The notes: a model not told the origin generated them from the sequence alone. Counted from the first letter of the stretch, positions 12,181 to 26,512 are shown. The stretch: 64,000 nucleotides of DNA from Zingiber officinale (GCF_018446385.1 NC_055987.1:10625705-10689704), one strand, 5' to 3'. Program-made: numbers and translations.

Positions 12181-12238
<58 letters not shown>
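12181..12238. repeat. (AT)n microsatellite
   Basis: An uninterrupted AT/TA dinucleotide run of almost 60 bp. It is likely to be length-polymorphic and is not coding, although an artificial open frame of alternating Tyr-Ile crosses it. Confidence 0.95.
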
Positions 12239-12240
<2 letters not shown>

Positions 12241-13769
12241 CCAACTAAATTTTGGGTAGGTAGATTTATCGTTTATATATTTATAATTTTTTTTAAATAA
12301 ATATTTTCTGATTTATCATCATTGAGAAATTTCTACGAAAGCGTTCAGTATTACCTTGTTTATCCCATTTTTTTTCATTTTAACATGCATGGCATAATAT
12401 TAATATCAAAAAGTCAAATATATGACTTTCTTTAACCCGTTGTGCACATAAGTCAAAACTATTTTTAATCGAAAATTTTAACCTGTCTACCTCAAATTTA
12501 TTAAAGCCATTTATTTAATAACGTGAAATCAAATTGGCCTTTATCTAGAAACTTAAAAGATTTTTTTGTCGGTTCAGATCGCTTAATTGATTTGGAGGGG
12601 GGTGAAGACTTGCACGTAAAGTTTGTTTTTTAATTCACCAACAGCTAATAATTAACCTGAGAAATTTGACAAACGTGACTTTTTTTTAAATGGAATACAA
12701 ATAAGAACGTTAAATGTTTAGGCATAAGAAACTTGACTTCAATAATCAATTGCATGAGGTTTCAACCCCTCCTTTAAGTTATGGAAATTAAATGCTACAT
12801 TATGTGTCTAACGAGGGACGAGTAAGAATTTTATTCAGGTCAAATAAAACGAGCGTTAGGAGAAGTGAGAACTCTTGCCTTGTCGCATGGTCCAATGATC
12901 TAATCTTTGAACATTCAAATTTGATACGGGTTTTTTTTCCCCTCCTTTTTTTTCATTTATAAGTCTTACTTTTCCTCTTTAAACCTAAAAGCTCCTAGAC
13001 ATGATTTAAATCTCTTTTCCTCTTTAACATAATTCAATTTTTTTTTTCCGCTTGTTAACTCATTTGCAACTGGGGGTGGGTGGAGATATGACACAGCAAC
13101 CAACTGCCCCATAAAATTAATGAAAAGGTATTGTCAAAGGAAGAGGAGAAAAAGGAAAACTTAATCATATAAAAAAAGATCATGCAAGTTGTAAGGTCAA
13201 AGTGGGATGAGTTCATTAGCCCTAGAACCATCCTCCACATTCCACTCTTTTGATTATTCCATTTTTAGTCTACCCCAATAAAAAAAAGCTACTAAGTTAT
13301 GTTTTCTCTGGTCATACCTCATACAATATTAATTAATGGTGTTTAGCATAGTAATTGTCAATCATGTAAGCTGCAGTGATCGAATATAGGAGATTATCTT
13401 CATTATATTATGTAAATTAAACAATATCAATTGTTACATCCTAGGAGCTTTCTGCCCATATGCTTTGAAGCATGGACATTATGGCAATTAAAAAGATATT
13501 TTGTATACTCTATGAAAATGTGAGCAGCCAAAGATTATGCCAAGCTTGAAGTGGAGACATGAACCTATCAATCTGGCTTGATTTACCTTCGTTTACGAGA
13601 GCAATGAGCCACTTTGATGATAATTGCTTGGTTGCTCGGCCAATACTGGTTTGACAAGCATTGTCTACAACATTTGGGAGATGCTGTCGTAAGATGAACC
13701 AGTTCATAGTTAAGATGAAATATGAATGCAGATAAAGAATCAAGTTTTTGAAGTTTCACTAACCAGGCG

Positions 13770-16700
13770 TCAATGTGAGTCGTCAATAACTTCCTTTACT
13801 GAAAGGATATCATCACGAGGATGAGATTCGACTATGATGACTCGCAGCTCATCTCCAATCTGTTTTCCAATAGAAACATCTGCGGTAGCTTGAATTCCCA
13901 CCTGAAAAAGTAAATAATTTGCCATGGGATGGTAAGCATGAGGTGTGTCTACCTAAGACCCTTGCAAATTTACAGCGGCGTTAAACAGAGATAGGTAAAC
14001 AGAGTTATGCAATTTAAGTAAGAATCCATTATAAATTCAAAACTGTCATTGGATTTCTCTGAAAATCCTGAATTAGACTAGGTAGGTAAGGCCAGGTAGT
14101 AAGTCCAGGTAGGTCAGTTGGCAAGTCGGCAAATCAGCAAGGACTTTGATGGTGCTGTGTATCATCTACTTCGCTTGCAAAGTTGGTGCTGGAATTAAGA
14201 TGATGTTCAATTTGCTCAACTATATTCATGAATGCTCTTAAAGCACCGGAGGATTAGGAACATAATGTTTTTTTTTTCTAATGGGGAATGTTTCACTAGT
14301 AACTTCAAGTTCTGTACCTCCTTTTTTGTCGATAGCAACGGATGATAACCATTTGACAGGGGGGTTCTATCAAATCATTTTGTTCCTTATCTAATACTTT
14401 ATTGTCCGACTGTCTTGAAATAATATTTTAGCCTCAACCATACTCCTAAAAAAATCCACATTCATTAAGATGTCACAGAAGAAGACTTAAGTTCTCTATC
14501 ACACTTGACAAATTATACAAGGGAACCTATACAAAAAGCAAGTGCACAACATGAAATTAACTATAAATAAGCACAATATTACCTCCATCAAAAGCAAGGC
14601 TGCTGTTCGATGCTTGATAAACCTGAGGATCAAAGCACAAAACCTCCTATCCCTTTGCTGTCTTCTCAGATACTCCAATATCCAATACCTTAAACTGTTA
14701 TTTTGAAGTTTCTTAGCAACTCTTACATGCATGTTCACAATGCATGTCATTCCTTCCAATTCACCAGCTGAAAAGGGTAAAGCTTCTCCTCTAAGAAAAG
14801 CCTTAACCTGTGCAACAAACAAAAGTAGTAAGATAAAGTAAAATAAATGGTCCAATTGCCACTATCAACATTGGATCTTCCTTCTAATTACCAATCTCGC
14901 ATTCACTTTCTTGAGAAGTGAGGAAACTTAAAAAAGAGTAACCTTTACATCAATAGGTAAAGACATTTAAAGCTGAATAAAACCACCTTCAGATTCTTAG
15001 CAAATGAATATTTCACTAGCTCGAGAATGTTGCAACGAATACCTGATAGTGAGCTAGAAGATCAATGTATCGACGGATTGGAGATGTGAACTGTACATAA
15101 CCAGGAATACCTAATAATCCATGCCATATAGGTTTCCGATAATCCATTTCAGCAGCGCGCATAATTTTTAGGTAAGAAGCAGTTCTGGCAGGCCCTTCAG
15201 GAAGATGAGAAAATGCTGTTGCAGAAATGTTCGATTGTGGTTGCCCTCTGTATGGCAGTGAAATGTTGTTGATAGAACCAAATGTAGCAATAACCTCCCC
15301 ACAAAGTATCATCATCTCTGAAACTAGTCGCATTGCAGGGCTTGACTGATCTTCAACATAGAGAGTTATAACAGGTTCAGGATCATCAGGGTTTGCCACC
15401 TTGATGCGTGTATCTATTGTTGCTGTGTCTATTGCACCCTGTCAATTTAATTACTTTTTTTTCAGAAAGCAGGGAAGACAACGCCAAGTCTATTTGAGAT
15501 GAAAATCTTTACTAAATGGATTGCATAACTGGGAGACAACAAGGACATGCATTCAATTTCTAAGTGAAGATTAGAAACAAACACAGAAAAAGGAAAAAAC
15601 AAATATAAGCAAATTTAGAGGGAAGACTAAGTTGAGGAGCCACCATTCAGTAAGATAATTAAGATCAAGAGAAACAAATCTAACCAAGATTACATGGAAG
15701 ATTAAATTGATGAGCCATTATTTAGTAAGACAATTTAGATTGGGTTCCCTGGGAGATATTGTATCAGAACATGATGCACCTAAGTTTTCCAAGATTGTTA
15801 TTGTGCCTAATCGACAAAAACAAGGAGAATTAATCGTATCAGGATTTCTAATTTTGCAAGATTTTGCTTTGAAGATTGAGACTGTATTTCACATATATTT
15901 TAAGTTGTGATGTTCTCACATGAATTTTTAGGAAAATAAATATGTTGATATGCTTTAGTTAAGTGGTCCACTTTTCCAAATTGCATTAATGCACGTCCAT
16001 GCTCATGCTTCATTTGTGTGAATGCCTAAAACAGCAAAGCACATATGGCCTTGTATAAGTCCAGCTTCTGCCACTTTGAGCACTTTCACCAAGTGGTTCG
16101 TTTTTTCCCAACTTCCCCAGCATCATGGTTACTTTCACTAAATTGAAATGAAGGTTGTCATGATCACAACAATCATAATCAAGGACTGTGAAGGGAACAT
16201 ATCAGATTGTGAGATTACCACACAATTTTTTGATCTTACAATTTAAGAATTAAAAAAAAAATATAATTTCATAAATAATTATTATAACAAGCATTTCATG
16301 TTAATATCATAAACATATCGAACGTTAATATAGTATACATAAACAATGCAATGTAACTGTTAGGGCACGTTTGGTTCAGGGTTATCGCGGATAACCTTAG
16401 TTATCCATCTACAGTTATCCACGATAACTGTGTTTGGTTCGAGTTTTCTTGCGAACGGCAGTCGACGGGTGGTGGTTGGCGGGCTGCAGCAGGGTTCGCC
16501 GAAGGTGGCAGCAGATCACTGGATGGCGGCAACGAGCAACGGTGAGTGGTGGGCGACAGGTAGCGGTCGGTGGAAGGCAGTCGGCTGTCAACGGAGCAGG
16601 GGATTGGGAGGAAGAACGATTTTTTTTTTTTAACTTTAGTATTTTAATTAAAATTTTAGTTAATTAAATCAATCAACTCCTAGCTATAGTTGGGATAAAT

Positions 16701-19700
16701 TAAATAGATTTAATCTAAAGCCCAATAAAATTATCTAAACAAATTCTAAAATAAAAAATATTATCCAATTTTATTTATTTATATATATCACTATTAATAA
16801 TAATATTATCATTATCATTATTATTATTATATATATTTTGAGATTTTAATTTTTAGAAATTAAAATAATAAGGTTTTATTGCATTTTCCTAATGAGGATA
16901 ATACAGTAAAATGTTACACTATGTTATACACTAAAACCTCTAAACAAACAAGTTTTTTTTGTATTACCTAGGTTGAATCAAAAAAATATTAGGTTATATT
17001 TTATTCCACATAAACTTGGGTTATGTGATTATTAGATAATCATATAACCAAGGTTATATATGATAACTTGAACCAAACACACCCTTAAGGTATTGCATTT
17101 TATATAACAATACTAACTTCAATATATGACTGACAATGACAAGAAGAAAAATTCTTATATTCAAAAAAGGTTCTCATATAATTGAAAATTTTATGAAAAG
17201 GGTCGAGGTTCCATTAAGTTTTGCTCCTATACTCAAAAAATGTTTCAATAAGTTAAAATTGTTGTGAATGAAATCCAAACTAAAAGCAGTGAGAAAGCAC
17301 GAGGATTAATTGTAGGTTAGATTCCACAATCATTAGGTTAAACAGACACCTGGCTTAGACGCCATTGGAAACGGTGCAGGGCAGCTTCTGATAGAATCCG
17401 AAGTTCAGCCTCCTCTTCCAAATTCAGATGAAGTAATTCAGTAGCACTCTCATAAGTCAGCATATAGGTGGGTCTGATAATTGAGTTCTCTATAGCAAAA
17501 TCTGCAATGCTGGACTTGAAAAAGTTAAAACGTGCAATTATAGAAGTTTGTACACATGATTATAAATTACCTTCCATCTTCCCTTAATGTTACTGATACG
17601 CTGACAGTTTTGCATATTTTGCCTTGTTGCAAACTCATACCCTCCATTGCAAGCTTTTCTGGGAACATTGGATAGGTAGCAGTAGGTAAAAATATGGAAG
17701 TTCCTCTTCTTATAGCCTCCCTGCCATTGCAAAGCAAATTATCAATTTAGAAACACCACACCAAATTAGAGCACAGACAAAAATAGTACAGATGAAAACC
17801 GGTCAATTATACTATGAGGTGCGACCAAACATGTGGGATCAGCAACATGGATCCACACTTTTATCTTTCCATCTGGTAGCCTTGTAGCACTTAACGCATC
17901 ATCAAGCTGCACAATCAACAAAGTATTCAACATACCAATGATATTCAGCAAGAGTCAAACATATTGATGGCACTTCTTGTACATGAATCTTACCTCATCA
18001 GCATCATCCACGTCAATTGCGTACACTTTCAGAGATGTAAGATCCTTCCTGTTACTCTATAGACAAATAACAATATATTAAATTCACAATAGTGATACAT
18101 AACAAAATAAATATAGAAATATATCCAGCATAAACACCCACCCCATCAGGATCATCAGAACCCATTAAAAGGTTTTCAGATGCCAACAAGACTTCATGAT
18201 TGTAGTCAGTCTTAATTCTGAGCTTAAGGAGATCAAGATTGACATGTACAGGGAAGTAACCAATATCTATGAGGAGGTTAATTGCAGCAGATGATGTCTT
18301 CGTTAATCCCATAGCCTTGAGTATCTGTTGAAACAGTGTGTAAATACAAGAATATGTTGAATTTTTTGCACCATTGAACAAATTTAAACATTATAAATGA
18401 ATGAAGCAATGAGATTAGCCTAAATGATGGATTTAATATTTAGCATATGCTAAACAAATAAACCAACAAGAGTAATAGCTCCAACATTCTTTTTTTTAAT
18501 ACATAAATTTGTTAAGTTAATTATAAGGCCACAGTGGAATTATTTTCAGATTAGCTAGATGCCACATGCCTTTATCTTAAAAAAGACGAGTCAAGCAAAT
18601 AATAACAAACATTCGATAGACCACTATCACAATGGTTGGAGGTATCCACACTCTTTGTGGCAGGTTGTGAATATTAACTATCATATCATAAAAAGTTGAG
18701 AGGAAACAATTGTGATCGATGACTGAGAAAGAAGAGGAGAGGATAAAAGAAGGTCAACACAACAAAGCAAGCAAATATTACATTTCCAGCAGTTTTCCTC
18801 TGTTCATCACTTTCAAGCATATCTAAAGCATAAGCCTCAAGACATTGAATTTTCCTTTTAACTTTATCCTCAACCATCCATGAACTTCTGGATGGTTTTG
18901 AACATGGAAGCGTAGCTTTTGCAGACATCAGTAAATGCACAAACCCTTCAAGTTCCTTCTCAGAAGATTGCTTGGCAAGCTTCCTTTGTGAGAGCTCCAC
19001 CACCTAACACACCATAAAAAAAAATAAAAAATTAGCATGACAGCACAAAAAAAAACACATGAAAAACAGAGGACCAGAAAATAAGTAAACTTGTAGTGCT
19101 CCATAGTGTTCATCACTAAATATCCCAGTAAAACAACCATGAGCCTATAATGGAGACATGTCAACAACACATGCACCATAGTTCATCCATCCTCCTTTTA
19201 GAATGCATCTTCTAAGATGTGCATAGAAGCATTATGCCCGATGAAGCAAAATGGTTTTTCTATCATTGAAGAAAGACAATAGGTCACAGTTTCACATACT
19301 GCCTGTTTGTTATTCCTTTGTGCCAGAAGACACGAGGCAAAAAATCACCTGTCCATGCATTAGTGCTACTTGGACCACTTATTAAAAAATAAAATAATTG
19401 AGCTAAATATAATAAGTACAAGAAAAAAATAACTATTTTATATATGAGAAATTTTATAACGAGGACTCACACAGAAAAGAGTATCAGTCACTAAGAAGCT
19501 AGTCATAAAGAGGATTCATCCTATAGATCTAATGATGCTGAGATCGAAGATTCGATAATGCTCATAGCAAAAGATGGAATATCTAAACATAAAATTTGTG
19601 TTGTCTGAAGCTTGATCGAAAAACCTCATAGGCTAGCATGCAAATGTATAGAAGGATTGTGCTTTTACCATTAACTGAGTTGTTTGTCTTTGACAAACCA

Positions 19701-22700
19701 ATAAAAAATTTAATACCACAGATTATCAAAAGGCAAAGAGAAAGAGAAGTGGCAACTATTAGGAATGTTCAATAAGGGTCTTCCATTCTCCTACTGTGAG
19801 ATACTAATATCATAATAAACATTTAATACAGACTGTCATACAGTACCTGCTAATTTATCCATGCTACTGATTCTAATTTATTTTATGGTGTTCGTCGAAG
19901 TGAACCTTTTCATAAATGGGAGTATATTTAGTAGAAACAAACATCAAAAAATCAAAAGGCAAAGTACCATTAAAATTAAACTACAAAGGGTATATAAAAA
20001 TGGATAAAGGAAACACCTGAACACTGGCTCGAGGTTCATATACAGAACAATAGTCTCTGTTGCCAACCACACTAAAATATACATCATCTCTTGACAACAA
20101 GAGATGAGCACAGTAGCTTTCAAGAGATTCCCTGCTTCCATATATCATCTGACAAATGTGAAAAGCACCATTAACCAAATGGTCAGAGTTCAAGTATATT
20201 AACCTGTTCAGCAAATAAGTACCTCTGCTAACTCCTCAGCTGTAACTGACTTTTTATTTTCTAAAAGTTCCGCCCATGCGCACTCTAGAATCGATGGATC
20301 CTGTACAAAACAACCTAGTAGTTGCAAAGAAAAATACAAAGATTATATATAACTGTAAAATCTTCTAACACTCACCGAGAGATCTTGAGCTTTCTGAATA
20401 AAATCAGAAATAGTTGCATGATCAAAATCTTCAGCTCCGGGTACTATGTATGTAACTTGCTGGGGCTTTATCGAGCAAATCACGCCATTCTACCTCTCAC
20501 ATGATACACCACAAACTATTTAGAAAGACAACAACAAAACTAACAAAGACTAACATGTATTAAGATAGCAATGATGTCCATAAATCATTACACCTTCCAA
20601 GGTTTACATTTTTTAAAATGCCCGCAACCACCCCTCCGTTATGCCAACCACCCAAGTTTTAGAATCATTGGAATAAGTTTTTTTTAAAGAAAGATGACAT
20701 AACATCATCTCATGGGAGTTGAAAAATTGCTAAGTCAACATTCTGTTAACTTAGTGAGCTAACAGTGTTACTAACTGTAGGTAAAATGGTAAAGAGTTTT
20801 CAAACTTTGGGGGTGCATTTTGATGACTCAAAACTTTTTTCCCCTTGTTTGGAAAAGTAGGTTTAACTTTCAAGGGTGAAATTAAATTTTCCCTAAACAA
20901 AAACCTGATCATGGACCATCCAATTCTTCTTCCCATCAGGTTTTTGGACCACAGCTAACAATGTCTTCTGAGAATCCTTTCTAAATTCCAGTAGCAAGCC
21001 CTTCTGCAACATCCTCTTTTCTGATACATCATCAGATAACTCCTTATTGTGCGGAAATCCCACTCTGGAATAAAATGAAAATTATAACGAACAATTAATG
21101 AAACCAAAACACAATTAACACATGAGAATTGTTCATAGCTCTCACAAAAAATCAGTTTTAAGCTGCAGAACAAATTTTTTAGGAAGTATCAATAGCTGTT
21201 ATTATGTTAGCAATCTCATTATAGGCACAATTAGTTTGGATGCTTTTGCACTTTTAGCGAACTGAGTGGCTTAGGTAAGGTCGTGGAGCTTTGGTGTATC
21301 TTGCAACACATAATACCAGTTCATGTAGGGAAATATAAAATATAAATAAAAGAGTAACACTACATTAAGCCAATCATGGTCATTAAGATCATGGAATTTA
21401 TCAATGATTGATAGTAGCTCTACAAAGGACAGATCAGAACCATCATTTAGATTTTGCTAAAATCATTCAAGCCACATGTAAGAGTTTAGAGCAAGGCAAT
21501 CAAAGGAAGGTACATATCCTAATTATTTGGTCAATTTTTTGAATCATGAATACGGAATTGTATCAAATCATGATTTGCAAAGTTTGGACAAAAATTATAT
21601 AGGTTAAACATATTTCTACCTCACATGAAACAGTATTTACATTCCAAAAGATGTAATAGCAATTGCATCATATATTATTCATTTCATTACTTCTATACTT
21701 CTTATCTTAACATAGAAGATTCATTGTTTCTTTCTGTCTAAATGGCTTTGGTTTATTTTCCTAATTCTATCTACCAAGTTTAACTTAATGTCTCAATATA
21801 TTAGTTTCACATTTAAACGATGGGATCAAATTTCTGCTGGGTTTTCTTTCTTTTTTTTTTTCTTATAAACATATAAAATAGCATTTGTATTGAATCAAAT
21901 TGAATCGTCGCTTTCTAATTCATACATATAATACATATCATTTTAAATCTAAACCATTATATTGTGTGATATGCACCACAAATCATTGGATTCAAACACT
22001 CATATCTTACAGTAATGGAAAAGGTTAGAACCTTGATTTAAAATACAATTATCTATGCCTGTCAAAATATAGACAGTCATAATTGAAGAAGTAATGGTCT
22101 AAGTGCACAAAAATTAACTTGTATTACAGTATTTATATGGATAGCCTATGGGATTGAAGTCAAAGTAAACAGTATATGAAATACCTGAAGAAAGAACAAA
22201 GAGAAATTTACAACTGTCTAAAGTATTATTGATTATCCTAAAATCGCTTGATGATAAGGCAGTATCCTTGTGCCTAATTTGTCACTTGTCAAATCTCCTT
22301 TCAAATGCTAAAAGAGAGTAACATATCAAGATTACAAATTTCATACTTGCTTTTCAATTGCTATATATAAGGTCAAACAGTCTATTGTGATACTGACTGT
22401 TGTTGAGTTAAACGATAACTCTGTTTTGAGTTTTCAACACCACCATCCAAATTATTATATCTTTTTACAACATCACTGTATAATAAAATGAAACAAACTG
22501 TGTTTAGAAGACTTCTAGTTTATGTCACTTGACAAATAAATAAATTTAAATGAGGCTTGTGAATATTATGTGGACCGAATTAAATATCATAAACGAAGTC
22601 TCAAAATAGTTCCTACAAGAACATAAGTTACCAATGGGCCTTGAACTTCATATTGCATTGGCACTGTGAAACCACAGCCGTAGCAAAAAAATCCAAGTAC

Positions 22701-23323
22701 TTTTAACACATTATACTAATACATTGCATACAATGACTTTTTCAAATCCACAATCCAAAAAATGTTAATTTTATCCACTAAAATAGTTTGTTCTGCGACG
22801 AAATCTTATAGCCCACAAAGCCCAAAAGTTTCAATCATGTAATCAAAACAAACATAGGCATGTACTTGGTGATTTGACAGATAAGATTATGCGAACACAA
22901 GCAATTGATGATCAATTTGGAGTTTGCAGTTCAGCCAAAACTGAGTACCGAAAAGACGAGAACTCCAGATGAACAAATGATTTTACATCCATTTATTAAT
23001 AAAAAATAGTCGAATTACTTGATGGTAGAGCGGATTCGGCGGTTGGTACGAATAACAGCCAACTCCTCCATGACGGAATCGACGAGGCTGTGCACGTAGC
23101 CGCGCTCGCCCAAGGACTGCAGTGGTAATTGGCGAGTCAATCCGAACCCAGGAGGGTTCAAGGAACAACCATGTCCGACCTCGTGGATTCCGACGCGGAG
23201 CGGGGAATGGCGGCTGCTTGGGTGGAAGAAACGCAGGGAGATGAAAGAAGAAATCGGAGAATACGTGGCGACACGCAGCAAGCCGCGACCGCTCATCGCC
23301 CTTGTGGCCATGGGCGTTCTCAT
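13770..23323 (-). CDS. RNR1: Ribonuclease II/R family exoribonuclease, chloroplast/mitochondrial (RNR1)
   Basis: Fourteen exons: 23323-23019, 21064-20905, 20489-20376, 20300-20223, 20148-20017, 19003-18782, 18324-18142, 18056-17994, 17906-17800, 17720-17571, 17509-17350, 15438-15043, 14807-14583 and 13901-13770 (stop 13770-13772). All junctions have GT-AG borders and keep frame, giving 808 aa against about 800 in Arabidopsis RNR1. The ATG at 23323 starts an Arg/Ser-rich, acid-poor transit peptide. The RNB catalytic acids lie in IDVDDADELDDALS (residues 412-425), split between exons 8 and 9. YRGQPQSN, HLPEGP and GIPGYVQFTSPIRRYIDL mark the RNB core, and a short S1-like tail ends with HPRDD. 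By family knowledge this 3'-5' exonuclease trims plastid rRNAs and other organellar RNAs. Intron 11 contains a Tourist-like element. The gene looks intact. Confidence 0.95.
16363..17084. mobile_element. Tourist-like (PIF/Harbinger) non-autonomous element in an RNR1 intron
   Basis: The terminal inverted repeats GGGCACGTTTGGTTCAGGGT (left) and GGGTGTGTTTGGTTCAAGTT (right, reversed) each continue into TATC. The flanking TTA trinucleotides at 16360-16362 and 17085-17087 are the target duplication expected for this superfamily. The length is 722 bp. No transposase is present. The 16430-16620 section is unusually GC-rich and could be an acquired piece; the rest is AT-rich. It lies in the intron between exons 11 and 12 of RNR1, well away from both splice sites. 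Confidence 0.85.
21065..23018. other. Large first intron of RNR1
   Basis: About 1.95 kb of AT-rich intron sequence with poly-T runs. I see no recognisable element, open frame or RNA gene. The donor (AA then GTAATT at 23018) and acceptor (TTCCAG before 21064) fit the minus-strand gene. Confidence 0.7.
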
Positions 23324-24115
23324 CGCGCGTACGCAGCAAATAGCTAGGGTTTCATGGTGAAGTGAGCCACTGAAACTGTGACGGAAGGGATGGAAGCGAA
23401 TCCTTACTGGATTGTGAATGGTTGGAAGAGCACGGGACGACACTTTATTGGAGGCCCAACCAACTGCCAAAATCCTACGATCACATCAATCTTGGCCCAT
23501 TTGCACTTATTGGGCCGATCACTTAGTTCACATTTGCACTTAATCGATTTATCTCGATGACCAATGTCAATCTCCTCCAAAATTAATCGAATAACTGGAC
23601 ATATTTAAAAAAAATTACCACGTAACGATTTAAATTTGAGATTTTTAGAAAATATGAGTACATCAAGTTCTGAGTAAATAAAAAATATATCCAATATTAT
23701 CTACAGATTTTCTAAGGTCCAGTGAAGCGATAGCTACTGCAGGTTTTTGCTGGAGTGCTCATGCCTTCTCAGAGTCTCCGAATGCCTATTGAGCTATTTG
23801 AAGCAGAGCTCAAAAATATTTCTACATCAAATCATACCTCTTATTTTATCGTACCACATGATTACAAAATCCATAAGATTTTTCTTCCTTTCTTTAAAGC
23901 ACGCGTGCAAACGCCTACTGCATTTACCTATTCACATTCTTTCTCCAACAGGCAAGTTGAAAATTAGAACCACTGCCAGTGACTCGAGGATTTTTGAGCT
24001 TTTAGAAGCAATATCAGCGAGCTCCATTGGCTGGAAGTATAAATTTCACAATAGAGAGAGCTTAGTTCCTTTTGTATCTTCGTCATCATATCTTTTGTAT
24101 CTTCGTCATCATATC
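23324..24115. other. Spacer between the DHHC gene 3' end and RNR1
   Basis: It holds the promoter and 5' UTR of RNR1 (next to 23323) and the 3' UTR of the DHHC gene (next to 24116). A short tandem word, ATCTTCGTCATCATATCT, occurs twice at about 24076-24117, directly before the stop codon of the DHHC gene. Nothing else is recognised. Confidence 0.6.
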
Positions 24116-26512
24116 TCAAGCTGATGGCCTAGGTACTGGAATGTCGAATGAAGTTCGAAATCGAAGACCTGAACCTATGTGTTTTGATACTGGACAGATC
24201 CAACAGACGACGTTTGGTCCCAGAACCTGGAATTGGTGAGCACAATTAATCAATGGCAAAGTGATCATCACATTGCAGAATTTATGCAGCTATCCTACAA
24301 TAATAATACATATCTTATGATACTTCTTACAGAAACAAGGTTCTCAAATAAACCAATATCATAAGGATGTCGATAGCTGTTGCCTACTTTTTCTGCAAGC
24401 AACATAGCCCTTACTCCTTCGTGGTACTGCAAAAGAAACAGGTTCTTAGTGGAACCATTTATCATTTTGAAGAATCAAATAGCTCATACCTCGATTGTAG
24501 TCTTATTATGTAGGATAAGGTAGATGTGCCAAAACAAAAGGATGCTTAACGCGACAGTTAAAGGGCACAGTAGAGCTGCGCATAGGATCTGGCAAGTTGA
24601 TCAACAAATCAAGCACCGTCTTTCTTTAGGGATTAACATCAGAGATTATAAGCAACTTACATAAGACTTATTAAAGGATTCACCATTCTGTTGTTGATCC
24701 TTTTGAAGCTCATAGCAAGCACTTGCGATAAGAAGAACCTATATTAACATTGTAAACTTTTCTGGAGAAATAATGGGGTTTATGTTCAGAAAGTTAAATA
24801 AACTAAACGACAGTATACCAGAGAGTGGATGCATGCAGACACACCATAGAGCACAAAAACAAAGAAAATTTTGTAGTTTTCATGCCCGACGCAGTTATTT
24901 ATCCATACACAATGGTGATCCTAAGGCATCAGAGAGTAAGATCAAAAGCAAAGAGTAAGTTCTGAAATCAAGATGGAGAAATTTGTACACATACCATTCT
25001 TAGAACACATCTTTTACAAATACGACAATGATGGGCACGTGGAGGCTTATAGTGTGAACACTTTTGGCAGTATCTCAGATCCCCACCCTAAAATATTACA
25101 ATTTCAGATTTAGAGCTCATATGAAAAGGTCCATTAGGTTCTCTTTTCTCTCCCTATTAATCCCTGTCACGCATCATGTTCTTCATTTATAATAGAAACT
25201 CATGGGTAAAAATGTCAGCTACTTCCAGTTAACCTAAACATAATATCATATGCAAGACATAATTGACTGAAATATACCAACAGGGAGTTGGAACTTTATA
25301 CCAACAAGCACATAGGAAGTGTTATACAAATAAAGGCCTGAGTGATAATGATGAAGCACTAGGCTACCTTAAACACATTACACCACCCGACCCTCATAGG
25401 GAAGGGGGAGGGATACAACCACCTAAAAAAATGCTTAACTTACCTCTAAAGAAATTTTCATAAAACTGACAATACTGGCATTAAACAGCTAAAAATTGAA
25501 GACTCAGTTTAAAGTTAGCCTTAACTTAATCCTGTCTATGTTAGATAAGGCGCCAATCCTTTATGAAAACATCAGATTCTCGTTTTGATAAACATGCAAA
25601 ATGCACAGAGAATAAGTTCAATTTATGATAATCTTTGTGCAGTCAAAATGTCATATGTTGGTTACTGATTAACAAAAGAAAAATGTCAGGATCAACTTTT
25701 CAATATGAAGTATATATCTCTCTGTATCATTGAAATTATAATGTAAAAAGAGTTTTTATCATTGCCTACTTCCAAGCTTTACATTGCAGAAATAATATCC
25801 AATGATATCAAGCTTTGATGCTGAGATATATGCAGCATTTGTATAAGATGTTAGCTCAGAAGTTTGATGTATGTGAGTGAATCAAATGTTTACAAATTGA
25901 ATCTACTGCTCCATTTGAGCAAAACTAACTCTAGAACCATTTTGAACAATTTTACACAGAATACAGACACGACTAGTTGAAGAAAACCTGAAGGATAATT
26001 TACAGAAAGCAGTGGGAAGTACAAATATCTAATGATGTCCTACTGTTTAATTGAATTTCTTCCGATTAATAAATAACGATTAAGGTTCAGTTGCAACTTG
26101 AGGACGAATATTTGGCTTAAGAACATTTTTTCACCGAAAAAAGGGATCTGAGGTCCCTTCCAGCTACGATCAAATTAATGGAAAATCAGGGAGGAAAGGA
26201 CGCCCTTTTCCAATGCTTTAAGATTCAGGAACAGGAGATACGTACCTTCCTCTTGATCTCGTGGATGGCATTCTCGTCATCCTCAATATCCGGGGCGAAG
26301 GCTGACGGAACGCGTCCGGGGTCCTTCAGGACGGCCATCCCGTAGGTTATCAGGGCCATGATGGCGAGCACCGTGAGCGCAGCGGCGTTGGCGAGCCCAG
26401 ACGCCGTGGACAGTCCCAGCCACCCGTCGATCACCACGAACACGGTGGTAAAGTAGATGTACACCACTGCCGCAAGCACGAGCACGATCGGCAGCGTCAC
26501 GTACCCCCTCAT
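24116..26512 (-). CDS. DHHC-type protein S-acyltransferase (PAT15/PAT16-like)
   Basis: Seven exons: 26512-26246, 25087-24995, 24920-24819, 24738-24661, 24588-24490, 24426-24331 and 24226-24116 (stop 24116-24118), 281 aa, all in frame with GT-AG borders. Four membrane segments are visible: residues about 7-28, 42-62, an exon 3/4 hydrophobic stretch and an exon 5 stretch ending WHIYLIL. The cysteine-rich domain reads [19 protein letters not shown] in exon 2, and exon 3 opens with the catalytic DHHC (residues 121-124) followed by [13 protein letters not shown]. The ending [12 protein letters not shown] is typical of this group. The enzyme attaches palmitate to cysteines of membrane proteins; this subgroup is small and membrane-embedded (family knowledge). 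The DHHC exon is short and lies in a region without a long open frame, so it is easily missed. Confidence 0.94.

Larger units (their letters stand above)
11278..13769. other. AT-rich intergenic spacer
   Basis: No gene is supported. The stretch contains an imperfect palindrome and microsatellites (listed separately) and many homopolymer runs. The open frames here are lysine-, isoleucine- or tyrosine-rich products of AT repeats. The end near 13750 is the 3' flank of the minus-strand RNase II gene. Confidence 0.6.

Noticed and set aside
12091-12300. Open frame with a long Tyr-Ile repeat
   Set aside because: Translation of an AT microsatellite.
16430-16667. Gly/Arg/Trp-rich open frames
   Set aside because: Inside a Tourist-like element in an intron; two overlapping frames, no known domain.
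23129-23347. Plus-strand open frame over the RNR1 first exon
   Set aside because: Antisense to the transit-peptide exon; no family match.
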